DNA of 43,423 bases from Bacteroidaceae bacterium (GTDB taxonomy: Bacteria > Bacteroidota > Bacteroidia > Bacteroidales > Barnesiellaceae_A). Within the stretch, counting starts at the first letter, position 1, and each line of letters begins with the position of its first letter. Made by a program: the position numbers and the translations under genes. Shown one piece after another: positions 14,561-27,200 of the stretch. The notes under the pieces were generated by a model. It ran no database searches. It saw nothing but the letters and a program-made list of their open reading frames with translations, and was not told the DNA's origin. The stretch lies in NCBI GenBank assembly GCA_017410245.1, contig JAFQRE010000035.1, positions 1-43,423 of the forward strand, read 5' to 3'.

Positions 14561-15106
14561 TCAGTTTTTGTGGTGTTGCTGGTGGCGGGAGGTGAAGTCG
14601 GCAATGAATTGCGACTGAGTGGTGTTATCGTTATCGGTGATGCGTGAGACGTTGATGACTCGCTCGGCTATTGATGCGAGGCGGTCGGCGGCTGTGGCGA
14701 GCTTGTCGATGCTTGTGGTGGCCGGTGTGACGAGTGCTATTTGTTCTATAATTCCGGATATGGCTTCGTTGATGTTGGCTACCATCGTGTTGACATCGAC
14801 GACAGCATGAGTGCCGACAATGGCTTTAGTGGCTACAGAGTCTTTATGGTCTATAGGGTCTTTAGCTGGTTGCGCAGGAGCGATGATGGTGGCAGTAGGG
14901 GTATTAAGGCCTGCAACGGTGGTGTGTTGCTTGTTGGTTGCCTGAACCTTGGCCGGTGTTGTTGATGCTTGTGGTGTGATGATGCGTGCGATGGTGGATT
15001 TAGAGACACCGAGTCGGCGGGCTATCTCGCGCAAGGAGAGGCCGGCTACATAGAGCGATAGTGCTTCGCTCTTTATATTGTCTTTGTTGTCTTTGTCGTT
15101 TTTCAT
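14561..15106 (-). CDS. Helix-turn-helix phage protein (possible small terminase or regulator)
   Basis: A 181-aa protein with a resolvase/transposase-type HTH at residues about 12-42 (SEALSLYVAGLSLREIARRLGVSKSTIARIITP), then a Thr/Ala-rich linker and a C-terminal helical region (VNTMVANINEAISGIIEQIALVTPA ... LATAADRLASIAERVINVSRI) likely to oligomerise. Small terminase subunits and some partition or replication-site proteins look like this: DNA-binding N-terminus plus oligomer helix. The five TGGGACA iterons right upstream, one overlapping the start codon, are a natural binding array. It is 174 bases behind the giant gene. Which role it has cannot be decided from sequence; a 128-aa protein beside the large terminase is the rival for small terminase. 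Confidence 0.75.
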   Translation of the reverse strand: MKNDKDNKDNIKSEALSLYVAGLSLREIARRLGVSKSTIARIITPQASTTPAKVQATNKQHTTVAGLNTPTATIIAPAQPAKDPIDHKDSVATKAIVGTHAVVDVNTMVANINEAISGIIEQIALVTPATTSIDKLATAADRLASIAERVINVSRITDNDNTTQSQFIADFTSRHQQHHKN

Positions 15107-15203
15107 GGGACAGTATGGGACAGTTAATTGATTGGTTTATAGTTCGATGATTTCATTGTGATGGGTGTATGTTGGGACACTTGTTGGGACACTTGTTGGG
15201 ACA
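15106..15203. repeat. Iteron array, five TGGGACA repeats
   Basis: TGGGACA occurs at 15106-15112, 15116-15122, 15173-15179, 15185-15191 and 15197-15203. The first two are spaced 10 bases (one helix turn), the last three 12 bases within the tandem unit GTTGGGACACTT. All are in one orientation, upstream of and overlapping the start of the HTH gene. Confidence 0.8.
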
Positions 15204-15210
15204 CCCGAGG

Positions 15211-15235
15211 TAGGAGGTGTGTGTTACACCTCCTA
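15211..15235. repeat. Perfect hairpin beside the iterons and behind the giant gene
   Basis: TAGGAGGTGT pairs with ACACCTCCTA over a five-base loop. It lies 46 bases past the giant gene's stop codon. There is no T run on either strand, so it may be an RNA 3' end, a processing site or part of the iteron region rather than a simple intrinsic terminator. Confidence 0.6.
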
Positions 15236-15280
15236 CTTATAATGTCTATGATGTATCGTGTATTGTGGTGTGCATGGTGG

Positions 15281-18200
15281 TTATTTGTCTGTTGATAATG
15301 TTATATTGGCTGTATTGTACTGCTTGTCGAGTGCATTTACGAGTGCAGAGAATACTTGTTCGTGTGCCTTGCCTATCTCATCGAGTGCCATGCCGGGATA
15401 GTAGCCTGATGGTAGCTGTGAGTATCCACCATTCTTGGCCTTGCGGTATATCTCGTAGGTGGCGATGAGTGCATTGGCTGTGTCGTCGGGCAGGTCGAAC
15501 ACTGATACGTAGTTGTCGTCGCCGGCTTTCTTCTTCTCGCGTGAGTAGTCGATGAGACGATAGGTGCCATCGGCCATGCGGTATGGTGTCTTGGTGAGTG
15601 CGTCTTCTATATATTTATATGTATATAGGGGGGCATCGACGGGGGTGTAACTGCCCGATGCAAGACTATGGAACTGCTCGTTGGCGAGATTGTATAGTTG
15701 CTTGAGTCGCTCGTCCTCGTGGTACTTGGGCGATTCGCCTTCGGGTGTGGCAGCCTTAATCTCCTTGCGTATGCGCTTGGCGATGGTTTCCATCGTGGCG
15801 AGGTCGGCAAAGTAGCGTTGCTCGTCGGGGGAGTATGTGCGGTCGAAGTCGGCCCGAGTAGAGGGTGTTATTGCGTTCTTGCGATATTCCTCGTAGCCAG
15901 CAAGAGCTGTCATATCGTCGTAGAACATAGACTGCATAGCCTTTTCGTATCGCTCGTTCGTGTTGCCACCATAGAGTCGTGATAGCATGGGGATAGATTT
16001 TTTGAATTCATCTTCTCCTAAGGTATGGCTGTATAATATTCTCAAGGTTTCCTTGACAAACGGTAATAGTCCGTCTCTGTCAATATACGAAGCCACTACT
16101 TCGTTGACAATCTGTGGAATATGTTCTACCCCTCCTCCTATTAGAGATGCTACATTTTCACCATATTCTCCATATCCACCGAATACAGTCATTACATTCT
16201 CGATTTGCTCGGGAGCGATGTTGAGCCAGCCGGCATGCACATCGTTGCCACCTGTGATGTCGTTTAGCAAGTGGCTTGCCCATACCCACACAGGTTGTGT
16301 GTATTGACGTGCACGAAGGTAGGCCGGCTCTTGTGAGTTCTTGTCGTAGGGCATATCGAAGAGTGTACTACCCATGAAGTTGTAGTTGCCGAGGGATTGC
16401 ATAAGAGGCTCGATAGGTCTTCCGAAAAAGAAGCCTAATACGGTGCTTCCAAGAGAGCCGGCCAAAGAACGCCAAGCATTGGCAGACTCTTCGTTGTTCT
16501 TGGCAGTGACGGCATCGAAAGCAAAACCGATGGGTTGCGCGAACATTGATGGCACGAATGTATCGAGGAGAGCCGAAACAATGTCGAGCGTATCTTTGAG
16601 CGAGTTTGCTCGGTAGTTGGGGTTGAGTCGCCAATTGGCAAGAACATCGCCGAGTGTAACGTATGGCAGGTAATTGACAGCCATAGGTATGCGTATGTAG
16701 TTGTCGCCAATAAGAATAATGAAGTATCTACGACGCAGTTCGGGATTGATGGCGAAGTAGTTTCGTGCAATATTATCAAGGTTGTCATCATCATCGCCGA
16801 GTAATAGCGATGCAATGTATGATAGCATGATGCAGTTAAGGGGTGACAGTAGTCCGATAGTGGCATAAGTAGCAGCAAATCGTACAGGGTGGCGACGAGC
16901 GAGGCCGATTTGTCGGCGTACAGACTGAGCCGATGCGTTGTAGAAGAGTTGGAACATACCCATAATACCCGACAAAGAACCTTTACGGTCGAAGTTCACC
17001 GTTGCTTCTTTCGCGTCGTTGATAGATTGTGATATGTTGTGGCCGAGTTTGCGCGAAGCGATGTATGTCGCCAAACGAGGGGCTAACTCTACTCGCTCGG
17101 CCATATTGTTGAATGCTCTTGCCCAAGAGTTGCCTTGTGGTATTTCTCCTGTACGCATGTAAGTGTTAAGGTCTTCCATTAGTTCTACCTTAGCTGTATC
17201 GTAATCGGGCAACTGTGTGATATTAACCGAGCCACCATTATTGAAGAATTCAACTACATAACGTTCGACATCGGTAGTAGCATCGTCCATTGTCAGCAAT
17301 TCGCCTGCTTGATGCTTGCGCAGTGCCGCTTGTACATCTCCTACACGAGTGGCACGCACGCGATATATGAATGATGTAACTGCGTGTGCAAGGCCGTGCT
17401 CTATGAGGTTATTAGATACCATTTCCGCCCAATCTCGGGGGAGGTTAGAGATGAGCGTGAATGTGGGGTTGAGTGATGTCTTGAAGCCTGCATACAAGCG
17501 GTTGAGGGCTTGCAGCTTGTCGAGATATTTCAACCAATCACTCGGACGCTTTATGTTGGTACCATTGATGGCATCGGCAATGCGCTTGTCGTAGAAGAAC
17601 ATGCTATAAGCCTCGCCATCGACCACGACAGTAACAGAGTGCTCCTTACGTTGGTCGTTGGTGATGGGTATATCGACTTCGGCACGAGTGAAGCGGTTGT
17701 TGTATGATAAGGCAGTGCCATTTGCAAGTTCCTCGGCAGTGGGACGACCGGGTATGAATACCTTTACGCCGTTGATAGTTTCTACCTCGCCATAAGGTAC
17801 ATACTCCTTGCTACCGTCTGACTTGGTTTCAATCTTGTAGAAGCGTTGTTCGACAACATACTGTGAAGGGTTGGGGTTGTTAGTGAGTATATTGTAGAGG
17901 TGTGTGCGCCATCGATTCTGTTCGGCATTCTGTATGGCACCATGGGTGTCGAGGATAAGTTGATTGAATGGGTCTTTGGCGAGATGGCTGTGGCCCTCGA
18001 CTGCTTTAATCTTCGATAGGTTACGCGGTGTCTTGTTCTCGTAATCTACAATATCCTCGGCAGTAAGTTCGGCGTGCCCTTTAAGAGGCATATAATACAT
18101 ATAATAACGGTGTAGGCCGTTTACTTGTTCCTCTGTTAGCCAGCCTGTATCTATGAGTGTCTGCCAACTGCCATTCTTACCCGGCATAGGAACAGCATCG

Positions 18201-21200
18201 ATAGCCTCGGCATACTCTTGGTTGAGTTTGTTGAGAGCGATGCGGGCATTGTCGTTGATTTCTTTGCGCGTTCCTGTGGCATTGCCATCGTTGTCGTAGT
18301 CAGTAACGTTGTCGTAGCTGCCGGGGTTGTCCTTGATTTGCTTTACTTGCATATTGTAACGATCTCGCAACAGGCCGTCGATGTTGTGGCCGTATGTGAG
18401 TGTTTGGTATCCTGCACGAGAGGTAAGACCTGCGTTGTGGCCGTATGTGAGTTGGTAGGCCGATATGGTGCGGATAGCAGTCCACAATTGGTGTGCAGTT
18501 GTACCTTCTGTGTCGGGGCTTCCGAGTTTGGCTTCGGCATTGTCGATGTACTCTTGTACTGTAGGTATGCCATTCTCTATGGCGATTTCAGTTAGTTTCT
18601 CGATGTTTCCTTTGGCAGCTTCTACCTTGTCATCGATAGCACTATATAGGCCGAAAATAGCCTCTTGAATACCGGCAAGACCACCGAAGTCACGTTCCTT
18701 GTACTCCTCGCCTTTCTCTTCGGCTTCGGCACGAGCTTGTGCAGACTTGATAGCCTGACGTTCGACGGCTGTGCGTGCTTGTGCGTAGAGAGATAGATGC
18801 GAGTAGCCTTTGGCGTTTTCTGCTTTGTCTGAGGTGTTGATGCCCGGGAATAGCGCACGAATGCTTTGTGCTATGGCCTCGTATAGAGGCTGGCGATAGG
18901 TGAGATCGAAGATGTTGGTTTCGGCTTGTGCGCGTGAACGAGCCTGGTTCTGTGTGAGCCAAGGGTCGAATCGTTCGTCGATGAGAGCACCTTGCTTGCG
19001 TAGATCGTCAAGAAGGTTGTGCAGACGTTGCATTGAGTCGTAATGTGCCTCGGCTATTGTGGTGTGTTTGTGTCGTGCATCGTTTTCGGCTATCGCATTG
19101 TTGATGCGGTTGGCATCGGAGAGGAACTTTTCGAGCTCGGTATTATCGCGAGTAACAAGTTCGCCGCCAATAGAGCGGAACATTACCTTGCGGGCGACTG
19201 TTGTGGGTGAGTCGTCGGGTGCAGGTGTGATGGCATCGATGATGTCTTGACGTTGGTTGTCGAGGTATTGTGCGTATTCGGCCGTTGCTTGCTCGATGGT
19301 GGAGAGAGCGGAGTCGGCAATGCGGGTGTCGGCGACTGTTGTTGCTGTGGCAGGGGCTACAGGGGCATCAGTGCCGATAGGGGATTGTTGGTTGTTGTGC
19401 GACTTGTTGGTGAGGTAGCTGTATGACTGTGATAGTATATATCGTATGTCGGCTTCGGTGGGTTTGTAGCTGTATAGCCCTATGCGACGTAGGAGACGAC
19501 GGAATGTTGCGCAGATATGTTGCCATAGGGTTGGCTCGGCAACTCCGCTCTCGGATATGTGCGCGATATACTCTTCGGCAGCCTTGTGTTGTATGGCTGG
19601 TGATGAGTATAGAGTTGCGAGCTGTTTGGGCGACAGCGTGTCGGTGCGCTTGAGGTTCATTGCGTATTTGCCCCAACGTAGTTGCAGGTCTTGTGGCATT
19701 GCTGACCATGTGTCGCTGAGCAGTGTGTTGAGTCGTTGTTCGCCGAGGAGTTGTCGGAGGCCGTAATGAGTTACTACTTCGTGCGTGATGGTGCTTTCGA
19801 GCTCTGCTATGGGGTCGGCTGTGCGGGCAATGTTGTGAGCGAAGATGAATAGTTTGTTGCTCTGTGCATCGAACATACCGGCCATGCGGTGTGTGTGGCC
19901 GTCGATGTTGCCATCTAACCAGTCGGCAAGGTCGTTGAAGTCGGGGCCAAGGGGGCGTAGATCGTCGTTGGAGTGCAGTACGGTGATGGGTACTCCGAGT
20001 CGTTTGGCGAGTACAGCGGTGTGTTGCTCGATGCGACGTGGCAATTCTTGTCGGGCTACTTGTTGCGCTGTGGTGAGGGGAGATGCTGAGCGGAAGCGGG
20101 TGTCGGGGTTGTTTGAGTCGAAAGTGCCGATGTTGTCGGTAGCGGATTTGATTTGGTTGGGAGAGAATGCAATAAGCTCATGGTTTAATATCTTTCCGTT
20201 TTGCTCGTTGATGTAAACCGTGCCATCGTAGCCTTCGCTTTGTATTTTATCACTATTAAAGCGAAGATTGTCGGCATATCGTTGGTCGTTGCGGATTTGC
20301 CATATTTTTTCGACATCGTTGAGTATGAGTGGGTTCTTTATGTTAAGATACACATCATATCTTTCATTACCATAGAATGATCTAAACTCGGGCATGTTGG
20401 GGGAGAAATAAAATCCTTTGCCAAATGCGCCATAATCTGTTGTACTTCCAATTTTTTGCGTGTCAAATGTAGTGAATTTGTTTGGCGAGTAGTGTGTTGC
20501 GACCATAGGTTCGCCATTTTCGTCTACGATTTTTGAGGCGTTTGTTTGGAGGATTGAGAGTAATGCGTTATATTTGTAGTCAGAATTGGTAGTAGACTCT
20601 GTGTCGGGCGTTGTGCCAAAACCAATCCCGTTTACTGCTTGACGTTGAACAATGTCAAGCAGTTTTATTTTTTCAATATGTATAAGATTGTGGTCATAAT
20701 ATCTGTCACCTTTTTTGTCTACTGCAACAAGAGAATGTACGGTATAATCGGTATTGCCAATTTTTAATCCACAAACATAGTGTTGAAAAGCAACGACATC
20801 GGGGTTTTTCGAGGTGTCTTTGTTGGGTACTTCTTCAACAAAAATACTATTTACTATGATTTGCGGAATAGCAGCGATGCTTTGCAGGTGTTCTGCATCT
20901 TTGTAGTTGTGCTGCAAAACTTCATTTATACCTCCATTTTTCCTACCACGTTGCAGTTGTATAGTATTTCCTGTGTCTTTGTTAGTGTATTCGCCTTGTA
21001 GCGTTTTACCATATTCAAGAGCATTTTTCTTGTTTTGCTTTTCGTTATCTGTTATTTCTATTTCATTCCCGGTAATTGTGGCGTCGGTCGCATAACGAAG
21101 TTTGTTTACGCGAGCTTGTTTCAGCCAATCTCCAAACCACTCTTTGAAAGCGCGAGTGCGTACTTGTACCCACTGACGAGGAGTGAGGTTGGTAGGACGG

Positions 21201-24200
21201 CCGTTGGGCGCGAGAAGGTATGTGCCATTAGCTTTGGCGCGGTCGATGATATCTTGCTCTTCGGGAGAGATCGACAACTCATTAACCCCTTCCCCTTGCG
21301 GGACTTCCCCTATCGCGCTATCGCTTGCAGGGGCAGAAAAGGTTTGTTCCTCGAGTTCTCGGAAAGAGAAACGGTCTTTGAGGTTTTGTGGCAGAGAGGT
21401 ATTGTTGCCGGCCGGGGCAGTGGATTGTTGGCTGTTGGCTACTACGGCACGAGCGTAGTCGGTGAGTGACTCGTCGGGTCGGATAGAGCGGAACATGGTT
21501 TGTCCTTGCATGACGCTTTCACGCATATCGGGTGTTATCTCGACAGAGTGCATTGTTAGTCCGTTATCGCCAAGATCGGGCAGTGTGATGTCTTGTACTT
21601 TGCTGCCCCACTTCTTGACGTATTTGCTAACGAAAGATGGTAGCATACGGTCGTAGAATGCTTTCATGCCTTCACCACCGATGCGAAGGTTGTCACCGGA
21701 GAGGGTTTGTCCGGGAGTCATATTGAGTATTTTGACGGCTGTTTCTTTGCCAAATACCTCGGAGAGTGTGTTGCCACTGAATTGCCCTGTTGTGATGTTA
21801 CCTTCGCTGTCGAAGTCGATAGATATATCGCCCGAGGAGGTTTCGGCAAGAATGCCTGTTTCGTCACGATTGATGGCGTGAACGGTGTTGCCGATGTCGT
21901 ATCGCTCGGCTTGTTGTACTCCGGTAGTCCAAGCGAGGTGGTCGTATCCGTTCTCGGCTGCATATCGGAGCATACGCTTGAATGCGAGTTCGTGCCAGTT
22001 CTTGTCGAAGGGTGCATCGGGGACGAGACGTCGAGCATCGGAAATGCGATGTGTGCGAAGTTGTTCTTGTATGTTTTGTAGAATTGCTTGTCGGGGTGTA
22101 CCCTCGACAAATCTTGAGGTAATATCGCCATATCGTCCCTCTATAATTCCGTCATGCTCGGTAAACTGTATATCTTCGATGCGGAGTTGTGGCTCTCGCA
22201 TGGCTTGCAGTACTCTTTCGGCCTGTTGTTTACGCTCAAGAAGTTGATTGAATTGTGCACGGTCTTCGTCAGACATTTTTTCTAAGAAAAGGCGTGCACG
22301 TTGCAAGGGAGAACCTTCGATGTTGTTGTAGTCGTATTTTTCTTTGAGGTTGTTTCGTAATGCGTTAAACTCGCGTGTGGCCGTGCGAAATTCTTCTTCG
22401 GCTTGTTGCTGATGAATAAGTTCCTCACGATTACGATACCCTTTTTCTCGGCCGTCTTGGTGACGCTTGGATTGTATCTCGTCGATGACGAGGACGTTGA
22501 GCGATGTGTTGCGATATATGGGGTTGGCATCGTAGTATTGTTGCAAAGCTGCAACTGCTTCGTTGAGTGTGTCGAAAACAGCTGTATCGAGTGTGTCGCC
22601 GATATACTTTCCGTTTACAGATGGGAGGAAAACCATACGACCGTCTTTTAATTGGCGGTGTGATATGAAGTCTTTGGGGTTATCTGCAATGGTATAATAA
22701 TCGCCACCAAAATCGTTATGTTTTTTCTCACCGATAACAGCTTTGCGGTTGATGGGTGTGCGTTGAGTTAAACGAGTGTCCCCGAATCGTATCCATGCAA
22801 CGGCACGACCGCCACCGGCATCGCCGAAGTGGACGTCATCGTACTCGTTGTATGGCTCGATGTCGGGAATGGTGAGGGCTATTTCGTGGTTGTCGGTGAG
22901 ACCGGGTGTGGTATAATCGAGACGTGTAGAGTTGATGGGGTTGGTGTATTCACCCAAATTGCCTTGTTCCCAAGCCTCTCTTACCTTTTGCTCGGCACGG
23001 TCGAAGTTGCGTCCATATAAGTCGTCTTCGATATAGTCTTCTATAGCGTTATTACGGGCAACTTCGTATTCTTCTTCATCGTTATAATCTTGTGGATTGA
23101 TGTTTTCGGAAACCCATTCGTCAGCATCTTCGTATAGTTGAGCATTGATAGCTTCAGAGCCTTCGGTAGAGGATTTGAAGTCTTCCCATAATTCGTCTTC
23201 GCTACGGTCGGTGTAGTGAACTTCTTCGATGCGAATAGCGTTGGAGTTGATGAAGTCGAGGATTTGTTGTCGTGTGATTGTATTAGAACCCCCTCGGCTT
23301 TCAGCCACTCCCCCTATATCGCTACGCGACACAGAGGGAGAATAGTTTTTGAGCCAATCGGATAGTCCGAGCCACTTGTCCTCTCCAGCTTTGATACCTC
23401 CGTTCTTTTGCAACATAGCAAGCCATTGCTCGGGAGTGGCGCGGTCTTGACGAATGTTCTCAACTGCTTGACGAGCATTAGATACAAATATCGCTTGATT
23501 TTGGTTAGCTATTCGGAAGCGGGTGTCGGGAAGTTTTGGATTTTCAAAATTTTGTACTATCTTTGCGGTGTGTCTGAATAGTTTTCTAACGTCAGCGGAA
23601 TTGTACCGCTGTTTGGAGAACCATTCGGACATTCTTTCTTTATGGGCGTATTCTAAAAGTCTATCTTCAATCCAATTTGCTATATGAGTATTTGAGTTGC
23701 GATAGTGTATGCTTCTTATGCTGTTTACTTCGATGCGACCATGTCGGCGATTTGCTTCGATGGCAACGACGAAGTTGCGACCACCGTGTTGTATCTCGGT
23801 GAGAACGACAAAGCTGCCGATGTGAGTGGCACTGCGGAAAATGGCGTGAGGATCTTGTATGGCATCGACAAGTCCGCGTACTTCGGCAATGTCGAATGGG
23901 TGATTTTCTTGCATACTCTTGTCGGTGAGACGGCTTGCAGCAAGTTCAATGGGTAGGTTGGGTAGCCCGGCACTGCGTAGTATGGGGCTGGGCATACCGA
24001 GATTGTAGATGTGTCCTGCGGGCAGTGTTCCATCGATTTGTTGTTGCAATTGGCTGTCGAATGTTTCGGAAACTGCACGCAGTCGGGTGTTATTGAGTTC
24101 ACCGCGGAGTCCACGTTTGACGATGTCGATGGTGCGACGTTCCTCTTCTGTGAGGTTGCGTTCGAGTTGTTTTTTTCGCTTTTTAAGCGACTTTTCTATG

Positions 24201-27200
24201 TAGTCGAATGCTTTGTAGGCGGAGGATTCTTTATCGACTTTGTATCCGTGTGGGGTCTGTACCATCTTGACGGCTTTGTTGCGAGAAGCGGTTGTGATGG
24301 TGCCGTCGATGACGGGTAGGTCCATGGTTATGAGTTGTTGCAAGAATGCTTCCCACCCGGCTTTCCATTGCTCGATGGCTTGTGTGTCGCCGGCATTGTA
24401 GGCTTTTTCTAAGTCGCGAGGGCGTGGAATGGATTTCCATTGCTCACGGTGTCGGTCGTTGGCGGCTCGGTTTTCGCGTAGGAAAATGTCGAGTTCGTCG
24501 TTGGTGTCGGCTTCAGAGGGAGATTGTTGTTTTTTGGTGGTTGTTTGTGACGAGTCGGGAGACACGAGCGTCGTGTCTCTACGGTCGGTGGTGTTATTTT
24601 TCGGAAGCTCATTGTTCTTCTTGAGTGCATCGAGTGATTGCAAGAGGAGTTGTGTGAGGTCGGTATCGTTGAGTTGCAGGTTGATGTTTGCCCGGCGAAG
24701 TGCATTGCGGAGGAATGATACAATGCGTTTCCACAAAGAGATTTCTGCTTCTCCGGCACGCTTGGTTCGGATTTGCTCGGCAAGGTGAGCGATATACTCA
24801 TCGGCAGCCGCACGACGGGATTCATTGCCCTTGAGGTGTGATACACCGGGATAGCGAAGGAAACGGTATTGGTCGGACTCGGGCATTGCGTTCCACACTT
24901 CGTCGTAGAAGGCATCGGCTTGCTCTTGTGTGGCGAATAGTCGTGGTATGCCATAGTGAGCGATACACTCGTGCATAATGGTCTCGTCGATGTCGCGTGC
25001 ATCGAGTATGTGAGGCAGGTAGATATATACTGTGCCACCGGTAAACCAACCGGGAGTGCGATAGCCGGCTTGAATGTTGGCCATGGCTTGCTGATTATCT
25101 ACCTCGCTGATGTCGTGTAAGATGACGATGGGTACATCGATGGCTTGTTGCCATGAGGCGATGTGCGCGAGCTTGGCTTGTCGCTCTTTTGTATCGTGAG
25201 CTTGTGAAGGTTCGGGAGACACGAGCGTCGTGTCTCTACGGTCGGTGTTTGATTCGGCAGGGGTGGCTTGTCCGGCAGTTGTCTTGACGCTCTTGTAGTC
25301 GGCAAATGGTTTGGTCTTGCGGTGAGAGGAGTCAATCCACATGTTGAAATCGTCTGTTGTGGTAGCAGTTGTTACGATATTGTGTTTTTTCTCCCAGCCT
25401 TTTTCATAATTGCTTAGATATGCTTGGTAGGCTTGGTCTATGTCGTTGAAGCCAAGCATTACTTTGTGTTCATCGAATGTGCCGTCTTCGTTGTATTGGT
25501 CGATGACAAATACCTGTTCTCCATTCCAACTATCCATGTCGTTGGCGAGGAAAACATCTATGTGGTCTCCATCTACACCTTCGGTGCCACGAATGTAGCC
25601 ATAGGTGTTGTGCATCTTGCTCTCCCACGCTTTGCCGTTGGCATCGACACCACGACGAATAGAACCTTGAGGTTGCTCTATGGTAATATCGAATGCACCG
25701 ATACGTATGTGTCCTTTCTTGTAATTGCCGGCTTCTTTCTGTGCTTCGGTGGGATTGGTGTTTACTTCTGCTTCGGCTTGAGCAATTTTTTGCTGTAAAT
25801 TGTTGTTATTTAGCGAAGAAGTTGTATCTTTGTGGGTAGAAACAGTGTTTTGCAGAGTAGCTGTGTCATTCTGCTTGCCTCGTGTAGAGGTTTCGTCAGT
25901 GTCTGTCGTATTGTCGGAGGCACTGTTTTTCTTTTCAAATGCTGTCAATAGCCAATTTTTCTTTTCGTCATTCCACGTTAATCTTACTGCCGCTTGATGT
26001 GTATCACTTTCGAGTTGTACACGGTTCATGGAACGTTGTGTAACGTGCATATCATTGATGATTTCTTGCAGGTTATTTAATACCTCGGGGTGGTATTTGA
26101 CAAGTTTTGCAAGACCATACCCATCACTTTTCCCTGTACCGGCATTTCCCCAGACTAAGTCAATATCTCCTATTTCGGGGTGATTGAGTGCGGCAATGGC
26201 TTCTCCGTCTTGTTTTTGAGATAGGAAAGCTATTGCTTCTTGTGCTTTTCCGCGGAATTGGTTGTAGATAGGTCCGAATTGACCTAAATTTATTGGCTGT
26301 AGTTCTACAACATCTTGGCGAGTTGTGCCATTATCATTTTGTTGAGGCGTTGCGGGTCGGATTGTTGCAGTGTCTTGACTGTCTTGTGAGATAGGTGTTG
26401 TGTTACTTTGTTGAGTGCTTGACTGAATAGCTGTGCTCTCTGCTCCTTGCTGAGTGTTGCGAGGTGCTGTTGAAGTTGCTGGGGTGTCATAATCGTTGTA
26501 TGCTTCTTGTTCGTATTGTTGAATGTCTAATAGTTCGTCCCAATAGTCGCCGGCCATAGCGTCGATAATGGTGAGGTCGTGGGGCGTGATCGAAGATAGT
26601 AATAATTCTTCATAGTCGCGAATGGCTTGCTCGGTGTCGGCATCTATCTCGGCTTGCAATTCTTGCTCGTCGATGTATCGTTGTTCTTCGTCGGTGGCAC
26701 GTTGGTTGATGTCGGCGATGAAGTCGTATGCTCGGCGGCGTGATGTGACTCCCCCGGCGATGGTATCGATGATGGCGTTGCGAATGTCTTGTGTGTCGCG
26801 ACCATTGATGAGGTGACGGTATTCGGGTTCGATATTTTCGCTGATGTCTTGTGCGAGCTGTTCGGGTGTCATACCCTCGTTGTTAGAGAGTATGGATAGG
26901 AGTTCGCGGTGTTCTTGGCTGCCGTGAGTAATGCCGAGTTCGGCAGCGAGGCCATTGGAGAATTGGTCGGTCATGCGCAGACGACCGCCGAGCGCGATGT
27001 ATCGTGCGATGTATTGTTCGAGCGTGTTGATGGGTTGTTTCTCTACGGCCTGTGCAATACCGTTACGGAGGGGATTTTCAGCCTCACGCTCGGCGGCTAT
27101 TTGGCGGTTGCGGTTGGCGAGGTAACGGTCGATGTCGGCAATCTCGGCAGTAGTGGAGTCGATGATTTGTTGTTGCTTGTTGCGGTGAGAAGCGAGTTGT

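Noticed and set aside
15169..15204. Three tandem GTTGGGACACTT units as a CRISPR array
   Set aside because: The units abut without spacers and are only 12 bases; they are iterons.
26101..26160. GNAGTGKS in the giant protein, which matches a P-loop GxxxxGKS
   Set aside because: It sits in the IDLVWG-x-GYGLAKLVKYH context of a PBECR-type nuclease-like domain, with no Walker B partner, so a nucleotide-binding role is not supported.
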